NCBI GenBank assembly: GCA_043813895.1 | Contig: JBDRKQ010000099.1 | Location: 1 to 16,069 of the forward strand | Direction: 5' to 3' | Length of the DNA: 16,069 bases | Source of the DNA: CAZTAR01 sp043813895 | GTDB lineage: Bacteria; Planctomycetota; Phycisphaerae; UBA1845; UTPLA1 | Shown: positions 6,598-13,218 of the stretch, in pieces | How the letters are laid out: each line of letters opens with the position of its first letter | Position numbering within the stretch: the first letter of the stretch is position 1 | Notes under the pieces: model-generated | Seen by the model: only the letters and a program-made list of their open reading frames with translations | The model's database searches: none | Told to the model about the DNA's origin: nothing | Translations under genes and position numbers: made by a program

Positions 6598-8613
6598 ATG
6601 AAGAAGCATCCATTCCAGAGTGGGATCATTGTGTCGTCTCGGTGGTTCTTGGTCGTCCTGATTGCAGCAATGGCCTGTTCCGGGACGACACTCGCCGCCG
6701 ATCGCATGGTGCTCGGTGAAGCATTCCTACTGTGTGGAGTGTGACCGACAGGCGACGAGTACGCGGGTGCCGCGTTGCAAATGATGTTGGACGATTACCC
6801 CGACAGCTTCACGCTCGTGGAGATTCAGTGTGATTCGGCCTATGCGACCCCCTGGGGAGATGCAAGGAAGATCTTCTATGGTGCGTTCGACACGCCTTGG
6901 GCTTGGTTCGATGGCGAACGCGAGTGCCAAGGCCACCTTGGCGATACCGCCCTGCAATACGATTGGTACTTGGCCCAGCTTCAGGCGAGATGGACGGTTC
7001 CCACCGACGTCACCATCGAGCTGGGCGCCCACGCGCTCGCCGGGCAGACCTATCGGATCCAAGTGCGCGTTTGCCTTGAGCCCGGTGGCACGGCCAAAGA
7101 CGTCCGAGTGCACGTCGTCCAAGTCTTGGACTATTGGCCGTCCGACGACAATTACACGCCACGGAACGGTTTCAAGCAAGCCGCCGACCCGGTCGAGATT
7201 CACCTCACGCCCGGGAACTGCGAATTCACCGAGCATGACTTCGAGTTTGACGCCGATAGTTGGGGCGATCAAGCCAACATCAAGATCATCGCGTGGGTGC
7301 AGACGCCAAACGGATCCAGCCCCGCCGAGGTCCATCAGGCCGCCGTTATAGCCTGGCCCTTCGAGCACCTCCTTGAGCCCGGCGATACTACGATGCCGTT
7401 CCTAGACGAGTTCCCCACGACGACGGCCGATCCGGTCCTCTGGACCGGCGTGGACGGCGCCACGGTTAATGACGTGGCAATCGAGGAGCCCACTCTTCCG
7501 TATTCCTTGAACCTGAACGGTTCCGCCACCGGCGGCGATGCGATCCGTACCGCGAGGATGGACACGAGCGCTTTGCCTGATGTTCTCCTGGAGTACGCTT
7601 TCGAGCAGACCGGTGGCGGCTTGTCGCCCGCCGCAGGCGAAGACCTCGTCGTCGAGTATCTCAACAGCAGCCTGAACTGGATCGAGATCGCCCGGCATCT
7701 CGGCAGTGACGGCGACATGGCGGTTTTCTCGCCGGAATCTCTCGTCCTCACCGCGACGGATGCGTTCCATCCCAACTTTCGCGCCCAGTTCCGTGTCGAG
7801 TCATGGGACCTCGACGCAGACGACTGGTTCATCGATAATGTATATATCAATGCAGCCCCCGACATAGATCCGCCGGATCCGGATCCAATGGAGTGGCAGA
7901 TTCCTCCGACACCGCTCGATCCGTCAGCGATCACGATGACAGCGGCGGCGGCGACAGACCACTTTCCGCCGGTCATGTATTACTTCGACGCCTGGGACGG
8001 CGGCATCAGCAGCAACTGGCAAACGTCCAACGCGTATGTTGATGGAGAGAAGGACCCCAATACGCTTTGCACCTATCAGGTTCAAGCACGGGACAGCGCC
8101 GTGCCGCCCAATGTCGGCGGGTTTTCCGATCCCGTGACGACGGCCACCATGATTGAAACGCCGGCTGGCCTGAGCTCCGGGCCCGCTACCGAATCATCCA
8201 TCCAGGTTACGGCTCTCGGCACTTTCACCAACATCGACGCGGGCTATTCAGGACTGCTGTTCCAGTGCGTGGAGACTAGTGCCGCCAGCGGCTGGACCAC
8301 GAACATGACATGGACGTTTGAGGACCTTGCCTCCGGCACCGAGTACACCTTTGCGGTCAGAGCCCGCAATCAGATGGGCGACGAAACCGGTTCCGTACAG
8401 GCCTACTTCAGTACAACGTTTGAGGGCACATGCCCAACGCAAATGGGCGACGTAAGCGGCGACGGTCTCGTCGATGGCGAGGATGTCGCGGCTTTCCTTC
8501 GCGTCGTGCTCGATCCGCCGGGCGATCCCTCCGACCAGCCGCCGTGCATCAGCTATGGGGAAACGGCGGAAGAGAACATCCTAGGTTTTATTGACGACCT
8601 TCTCGGTCAATAG
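6598..8613 (+). CDS. Secreted thioredoxin-like multidomain protein with in-frame TGA in its C-x-x-C site (candidate selenoprotein) and dockerin-like C-terminus
   Basis: If the TGA at 6742-6744 is read through, the protein has 671 residues. AGGGGAG lies 4 bases upstream of ATG 6598; the ATG at 6595 is too close. Seen: signal peptide 1-34 (KKHPF, hydrophobic core VVLIAAMACSG, TTLAA-D). Then MVLGEAFLLCGV-UGA-PTGDEYAGAAL, a thioredoxin-fold start with Cys46 and the UGA at codon 49, giving C-x-x-U. A TPWAWFDG segment (Pro100) resembles the cis-Pro loop. About residues 264-418 form a jelly-roll-like domain ending DDWFIDNVYI. About 440-600 is fibronectin-III-like (EYTFAVRA). MGDVSGDGLVDGEDVAAFL at about 615-633 is a dockerin/EF-hand-like calcium loop. 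Without readthrough only a 48-residue peptide or an unsecreted fragment from an internal start would be made. Alternatives: a Cys-to-stop mutation, or compensating frameshifts (the +1 frame reads CVEC here). The 3' end overlaps convergent mqnE by 33 bases. Confidence 0.7.
6761..6775 (+). promoter_or_regulatory. SECIS-like hairpin downstream of the in-frame TGA
   Basis: ACGCGG (6761-6766) pairs with CCGCGT (6770-6775) around loop GTG; opening the top G-C pair gives loop GGTGC. The loop begins 22 bases after the TGA. Known: bacterial SECIS elements sit just downstream of the UGA, within the coding region, with a small G-starting loop (GGU in E. coli fdhF) at roughly this distance. The stem is short, and 6-bp GC stems occur by chance in GC-rich DNA, so this is suggestive only. 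Confidence 0.35.
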
Positions 8614-9831
8614 CCGCCACGACGCCCCGTTCCGCACCACAGAGCGATAGAGGGAGTCCCGCTCAACTGGCCGCAGGCCCGCCTCCAGGATAAGACGCTT
8701 GATTCCCTCGAGCGCCTTATCCTGGCCATGCCCCCCACACCCGCCTTCAGAGTTGGCGATCCGGTACTGGACGACCGTGCCGTCGAAATCGTCCACGCCC
8801 CAATTCAGTGAGACCTGCGCCAGCTTCGCCCCTTGCATCACCCAGAACGCCTTGATGTGCGGAATGTTGTCGAGCATCAACCGACTGATCGCCAGCGTCT
8901 TCAGATCATCCAGACCGGTCGGACCCGGCAGATGCGCAAACGCGCTACCCTCCGGAATGAAGGAGAGTGGCACGAAGCAGTTGAAGGCGGCCCGCGCGGT
9001 CCTCAGTGACTGATCCTGCTGCGCCCGCAACTTGATCATGTGCCGGATGCGTTCCTCGCACCCTTCGATGTGCCCGTAGAGCATCGTGGCGTTGCTGTAA
9101 ATCCCCAACTCGTGCGCCGCGCGGTGCACGCTGAACCAGCCCGCGCCGCCCACCTTGTGCGGATGCGCCTCGTCGTGCACACGTTCGTCGAAGATCTCAG
9201 CGCCGCCGCCCGGCAGGCTGTCAAGACCCGCCTCCCGAAGCTGCACAAGGACGTCGCTCACCGACAGCCGCGGCCTGGCGATGCGTGAGAAATGGATGAT
9301 CTCGATGGCCGTAAACGCCTTGATGTGAATGCGCGGGCACGCCGCGCGAATCGCCCGGCACAGCCCGACGTAGTACGAAAACGGCAATCTCGGGTGCAAA
9401 CCTCCGACGATATGCACCTCCGTCGCACCGGCTCGGTACGCCTCCTTCGCCTCCTCCACGACTTCCTCGACCGAAAGCTCGTAACCGTCATCCCTGGCGT
9501 CGGCAGCCAGCGACCGGCCGGTTCGGTTCGCCTCGCCGAGGCGGTCACTTCCTCGACGCGCGGCCTTGCCGAATCGTCTCACATACGGCCGGTAGAATGA
9601 GCAGAACTTGCACTGCAACGTGCAGTAATTCGTGTAGTTGATGTGGCGGTTGACGTTGAAGTAAGCCGCGTCGCCGTGAAGACGCCGACGGACCAGGTCG
9701 GCCAAACGCCCGATTTCATGGATGTCGCGCGACCGGTACAGCACCACCCCGTCGTCCGGACTCAGACGTTCACCAGACTCCACCTTGGCGGCAATTGCGG
9801 ACAGCGACGAGCCTGGCTGTAAACGGGTCAT
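8581..9831 (-). CDS. mqnE: Aminodeoxyfutalosine synthase, radical SAM enzyme of menaquinone synthesis
   Basis: 416 residues, ATG start at 9831, TAA stop. Known role: MqnE joins 3-[(1-carboxyvinyl)oxy]benzoate with the adenosine part of S-adenosylmethionine to form 6-amino-6-deoxyfutalosine in the futalosine route to menaquinone. It is cytoplasmic and uses a 4Fe-4S cluster. Seen: FNVNRHINYTNYC, then TLQCKFC, giving the cluster cysteines C70, C74 and C77 (C-x3-C-x2-C); GATEVHIVGGLHP; HIKAFTAIEI; AGLDSLPGGGAEIF; NATMLYGHIE; and RLMLDNIPHIKAFWVM with LDGTV-like DDFDGTVVQ. These are MqnE rather than MqnC signatures. Odd: about 30 mostly basic residues (positions 83-115, RRFGKAARRGSDR) are inserted between the cluster motif and GYELSVEEVV, making it longer than typical members. 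No other mqn gene is in the window. No strong ribosome binding site is seen. The stop end overlaps the secreted-protein gene. Confidence 0.93.
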   Translation of the reverse strand: MTRLQPGSSLSAIAAKVESGERLSPDDGVVLYRSRDIHEIGRLADLVRRRLHGDAAYFNVNRHINYTNYCTLQCKFCSFYRPYVRRFGKAARRGSDRLGEANRTGRSLAADARDDGYELSVEEVVEEAKEAYRAGATEVHIVGGLHPRLPFSYYVGLCRAIRAACPRIHIKAFTAIEIIHFSRIARPRLSVSDVLVQLREAGLDSLPGGGAEIFDERVHDEAHPHKVGGAGWFSVHRAAHELGIYSNATMLYGHIEGCEERIRHMIKLRAQQDQSLRTARAAFNCFVPLSFIPEGSAFAHLPGPTGLDDLKTLAISRLMLDNIPHIKAFWVMQGAKLAQVSLNWGVDDFDGTVVQYRIANSEGGCGGHGQDKALEGIKRLILEAGLRPVERDSLYRSVVRNGASWRLLTEKVVNKT

Positions 9832-9977
9832 ATGCTCGCAATCTCAGCCCCCCTCGGGTGGGCCCGTCCCCTTTGACATGATGGACCCTCGCTGCCACGA
9901 CTGTGGCATTGCACCCTCGGCAACGAGCACACGAGCACCGGCCGACATCCCACGGCCCTCGCGAGCATCCATTACAA

Positions 9978-10051
9978 CGACCCCGAGTGGATTCGAACCA
10001 CCAGCCTCAGCCTCCGCAGGGCTGCGCTCTATCCAATTGAGCTACGGGGTC
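9978..10051 (-). tRNA. tRNA-Arg, anticodon GCG
   Basis: Full cloverleaf on the minus strand: acceptor GACCCCG/CGGGGTC, D stem GCTC/GAGC with loop AATTGGATA, anticodon stem CAGCC/GGCTG with loop CTGCGGA (anticodon GCG, reading CGC), variable loop AGGCT, T stem GGTGG/CCACT with loop TTCGAAT, discriminator G. CCA is not encoded. Bacteria usually decode CGU/CGC with an ACG (inosine) tRNA-Arg, so GCG is less common. Confidence 0.93.
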
Positions 10052-10701
10052 CCGTCTCACCATCCGCGGCGGTACGACGCCGACAGCCGCTCCAGTACCG
10101 GTTGCATCGACCATGGATCAGAGTGAGTGCGCCGAGATCACACAAGCAGCCCGATCCGGCAAACGTATGCGCCCTCAGACGCCCACGATGTCCCACCGCA
10201 GACGAAGCAAGGCAGAATAGGCCAGTTTAGGCACCAAACCGCCCCTGTCAAGAATGCATCCAGCGGTCACCGGCCACAATCAGCGCCGCGCCCGTTGAGG
10301 AAGCGGTCGGCACTCGACATCGGAGCCGAGCCCTTTGGGGCGAACGACGATCATCGAACGAACGCTACTCGACAACGTAGGTCGGCCCTGGGGGCGACTC
10401 TACGTTGCGGCCTCCCAGCCCACAGGTGTCGCTTCCCGCCTTGGAAACCACGGAAACCGCCCTGCAACCCATCCCAATCTTGGCGACTACAAGGACATGG
10501 CACGCATTGCCCCAAGGGCGCGTGTGGTGCGGTGTCGTCTCTCCCGCAGCCAAGGCCACCAAACTGGCCTGCTAGAGGGAGTCCGGCACCGGTCCATTGC
10601 CCTGATGGCGGCGGAACAACAGGACGTAGACCGTCCGATAACCAAAAGTCCAATATTCTGACTGGAACGGCTGTAGCGATTAGTGTAATCTGACGACATT
10701 A
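10052..10701. other. Gap without recognisable gene
   Basis: About 650 bases between the tRNA and the small-RNA promoter. Several frames stay open on both strands (for example plus-strand 10127-10693), but they are rich in Arg, Pro and His as expected from GC-rich non-coding DNA. None has a clear ribosome binding site or family motif. Nothing else recognised. Confidence 0.5.
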
Positions 10702-10730
10702 TTGATAAGTTGGAATGCGGGGGCTATTAT
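10702..10730 (+). promoter_or_regulatory. Strong sigma-70-type promoter
   Basis: TTGATA (10702-10707, 5 of 6 to TTGACA), a 17-base spacer and TATTAT (10725-10730, 5 of 6 to TATAAT). Predicted transcription start near 10737. No protein-coding start follows. An intrinsic terminator about 100 bases downstream on the same strand suggests a short non-coding transcript. Confidence 0.55.
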
Positions 10731-10736
10731 AGGTAG

Positions 10737-10872
10737 CCGCCCGCCAAACGAGGAGGATATCCGTTTATTCCGGGGCTTCGGCCCTCGTCCCTCACCTGGG
10801 ACACCCAATTGGCTTCTTTCCCCTCCGGAAAGCACCGGGATTGCCCTTGTGGCGCTCGGTGCTTTCTTTATT
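10737..10872 (+). ncRNA. Candidate structured small RNA
   Basis: Bounded by a well-formed promoter and a terminator. The roughly 135-base transcript would contain an AGGAGG-type sequence (GAGGAGG at 10749-10755) not followed by ATG, GTG or TTG at useful spacing. It would also contain a GGGC-TTCG-GCCC tetraloop hairpin (about 10773-10784), whose flank CCTCGT can pair with ACGAGG in front of the AGG, and a TGGG-ACA-CCCA hairpin (about 10798-10808). Inferred: a regulatory RNA, possibly with an occluded Shine-Dalgarno-like segment. No known family recognised. A 68-residue frame overlapping it (10702-10908) starts inside the promoter and is unlikely to be expressed. Confidence 0.4.
10828..10872 (+). 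terminator. Rho-independent terminator
   Basis: Perfect 10-bp stem GAAAGCACCG (10828-10837) and CGGTGCTTTC (10857-10866) with a 19-base loop, followed by TTTATT. The U-rich side is on the plus strand, so it ends the candidate small RNA and does not serve the minus-strand TPR gene. Confidence 0.6.
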
Positions 10873-10998
10873 CGCACGCGAGTCCCCATGCGTTGGATGG
10901 AAAGATGAACAGTCTTTGCGGATTATAGGGATTACTGATCTCGACTGATCGTGGGGCGTCACGGATGCCTGATGCCGTTGTCCCCGCTCCTACCGCGC

Positions 10999-12747
10999 TC
11001 ACTCACCAGAGTGCACCTGCGGAAACTCACGCCGCCCCAGGAGCAAATCCACGAACAGCGAGATGACGCTCCCCTCAGGCGCCTCTGCAGCCGCCCGCTC
11101 CAGATCCCGCAGCCCCGCTTCCGGCAACGCGGAATAGAGCTCCAAATACCCCAACAGGAAGCGGAATTCGTAGTACTCACGAACAGCAAGTTGACTCTCG
11201 AGATCGGCCCGACGGATGTCGAATACCGCTCTTTGCCCGGCGATGGCCGGCAGGTCGATGCGGAAGGCCGCAATCTGCGGAAACCGCTCGATCCCTTGTT
11301 GAAGCGACAGAGAAGCCGACGCATAGTCCCCCGCGGCCACCAAGGCGTGACCGCGATGCAGCAGCGGCAACGGATTGTTCGGATCCACCGTGTGCGCCAA
11401 GTCGAACTGTCGGGCAGCGTTGTAGTACTCGCCACGCCGCAACGCCGCCTCGCCCGCCTCCATATACTGATTCATCCGATTCCGGAACCGCCCCGCGAAA
11501 GTCGTGATCGGATTCTCCAGAAGCTCTCCGGCCCACTGCACTGCGGTCGCCAACTCCCTGACGCCACGATCCCGATCCAGCGACGTCTCAGCGGGAACGT
11601 CGGCACGCTCCATCGCCTGCCGCTCCTCTGCCTCCCGAGCGGATCGTGTGGAATCGCCCCCCGCTGAACCCACCGATTCGTCACCCGGCAAGTCCGGACT
11701 CAACCGAATGCCGCGCTGCTCAGCCAATTCGACCACTCGGTAGAAATCAGTGAAGCGGTCGAGGCCCACCTCCGGCTGGGCCTGCGACCCAGTCGCGGCG
11801 AGGCTGGCCTGCATACCGCCGGAATCCCCTACGCTCGCTGGCAAGCCAGGCGAAGCCAAGCCCGTGTCAATCTCAACCGGCCCGATCGGCTCTTCAAACC
11901 GCTTCACCACGCCTTGCTCGGTCACACCGACCGCCCCGGCGGTTGCGCGTGCGGCCGCCGCTTCCAGGGGGCCAATCTCAAGTTCGCTTCCTCCAGGGCG
12001 AGCCTCCGCACCCTCCGCTGTAACTCCTGGTAACAGAAGCCGCGCCGTCGCGAGATCTCGACGCGGCGGGATCCCGAATAGCGAGGACTCCACCGCGGCC
12101 TGGAATGGCGAGGCCCGCCTGCCTAGCAGGTCACCCACCGCCGACGTCTCGAAGATCTGCGTCTGCTGAATCACGCCGAAGTTGCTGGGGTCCGGGTCGT
12201 TGTCCACCCGAAGATCCAACGCATCAGGAAGGGCAGGAAACACACCCGTCGGCTTCGGCGCTGCTACGGCAGGCGGAGGCGCGTACGGTGTCCGCAACGT
12301 CGACGACCCCGGCGCATTCAATCCTCGTTGGATGTGCCACACATCCGGGACTGTCTCCTGTACGCCGAAGTAATACGACGGTCTCAGCGTCCGATTCGCT
12401 CGGACGTCGTCCACCCCGACGCTGATCGCGTGAAACCCGGACAGCCCCGCCGATGGCAAGGAAACTCGAAACTGGTTATTCGACAGGACGGGACTGTACG
12501 CCTGAAAACGACCCAATCCGGTGAGATTGTTGCTGATCAGAGCGTTTGACCGTTGCCAGCCGTCAAACGTGGGGGCGACCGGGTTGACGCCGCTGGTGCC
12601 CAAGCCCAGGTTCTGATCCAGCAAACGCCCCGAGCCGCCCGCGTCGCCGCGGTTCACCCGATGATCGATCTGGCCCGCGACCGCCAGCGGGTGGAACAGC
12701 CACGCCGCCAAGGCCGCGAGCAACACCATCGCACTTGACCGTCGCAT
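10999..12747 (-). CDS. Exported TPR protein of unknown function
   Basis: 582 residues from ATG 12747, chosen because GGGAG lies about 10 bases upstream and a signal peptide follows at once (MRRSSAMVLLAALAAWLFHPLAVAG). An ATG at 12798 lacks a ribosome binding site. Seen: after the signal a motif LLDQNLGLGTSGVNP and an Asn-rich ISNNLTGLGRF segment. A middle of about 270 residues is low in complexity, rich in Pro, Ala, Gly and Glu, and probably disordered. The C-terminal third has TPRs: residues about 422-490 (AGEAALRRGEYYNAARQFDL, then HRGHALVAAGDYASASLSL) and a weaker one at about 520-555. Known: TPRs bind proteins. Inferred: a periplasmic or outer-surface scaffold. The LDxN...GxxGxNP N-terminus looks like a lineage-specific exported family rather than a named domain. 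It is on the same strand as the sulfatase upstream, but 470 bases away, so a separate transcript is likely. Confidence 0.8.
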   Translation of the reverse strand: MRRSSAMVLLAALAAWLFHPLAVAGQIDHRVNRGDAGGSGRLLDQNLGLGTSGVNPVAPTFDGWQRSNALISNNLTGLGRFQAYSPVLSNNQFRVSLPSAGLSGFHAISVGVDDVRANRTLRPSYYFGVQETVPDVWHIQRGLNAPGSSTLRTPYAPPPAVAAPKPTGVFPALPDALDLRVDNDPDPSNFGVIQQTQIFETSAVGDLLGRRASPFQAAVESSLFGIPPRRDLATARLLLPGVTAEGAEARPGGSELEIGPLEAAAARATAGAVGVTEQGVVKRFEEPIGPVEIDTGLASPGLPASVGDSGGMQASLAATGSQAQPEVGLDRFTDFYRVVELAEQRGIRLSPDLPGDESVGSAGGDSTRSAREAEERQAMERADVPAETSLDRDRGVRELATAVQWAGELLENPITTFAGRFRNRMNQYMEAGEAALRRGEYYNAARQFDLAHTVDPNNPLPLLHRGHALVAAGDYASASLSLQQGIERFPQIAAFRIDLPAIAGQRAVFDIRRADLESQLAVREYYEFRFLLGYLELYSALPEAGLRDLERAAAEAPEGSVISLFVDLLLGRREFPQVHSGE

Positions 12748-13218
12748 CGTCAGTTGTCTCCCAATCGGCGCCACCGGACACGACCCGTGGGACAACATGC
12801 CGCACTTTACATCCTGGCGTAGTACCAGATTCTAGCGCGGTGCGAAGATGATTGTGGCATCCGACCCCCGTGTCGGACGTCGAAAGCAGCGTGACCTTCC
12901 AGCGCCACCGTCTGAACCAACGGCCTCCGGCGACCGAAACAGAACCAGACGCCGCAGAGGAAACCGGGCTGCGTTCGCCCGCACCGTCCGGCTCGTCCAG
13001 CCGTGGGCCACGGCCGCGCAACCCAGCCTGACATCCTCACATCGGCTCCGGATCGTGTCGCTCTTAAAGACCGGATGGCGCGAGGGGCTCCTGCGAAGCC
13101 GATGCCTCATCACAGTAGGCGGAGAAACCGTCCATATGCCAATCAGGCACGGGACTCCGTTCCTCCGAAATGCCGCTGCTTCCGCACGCGACGAACTGGA
13201 CACAACGCCGCACCGGGC
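12748..13218. other. Gap holding a dispersed repeat, no gene recognised
   Basis: 471 bases between the sulfatase stop and the exported TPR protein. Overlapping open frames on both strands lack ribosome binding sites and motifs. The recognisable element is the dispersed repeat at 12853-12937. On the minus strand TAGAAT next to it (about 12829-12834) could be a -10 element for the TPR gene, but no good -35 is seen. Confidence 0.5.
12853..12937 (-). repeat. Dispersed repeat, copy B (long form)
   Basis: Inverted relative to copy A at 1376-1436: an exact 19-base core at 12865-12883, similar outer flanks, and an internal segment absent from copy A. Both copies sit in gaps just downstream of an alkaline-phosphatase-superfamily gene (sulfatase here, phosphodiesterase there). 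Confidence 0.55.

Noticed and set aside
6357..6707. 116-residue minus-strand frame antisense to the start of the secreted-protein gene
   Set aside because: Runs through the plus-strand promoter and signal peptide, has no motif, and differs in frame from the TPR remnants.
6775..8613. Treating the secreted protein as starting at TTG 6775
   Set aside because: It would lack the signal peptide, and no ribosome binding site precedes that TTG; the upstream frame from ATG 6598 has both, interrupted only by the TGA.
10127..10693. 188-residue plus-strand frame in the gap after the tRNA
   Set aside because: Pro/Arg/His-rich composition, no ribosome binding site and no motif; typical of GC-rich non-coding DNA.
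10702..10908. 68-residue frame ending PPESTGIALVALGAFFIRTR, vaguely like a PEP-CTERM sorting tail
   Set aside because: Start lies inside the promoter, there is no ribosome binding site at the start, the hydrophobic part is short, and the terminator lies inside the frame.
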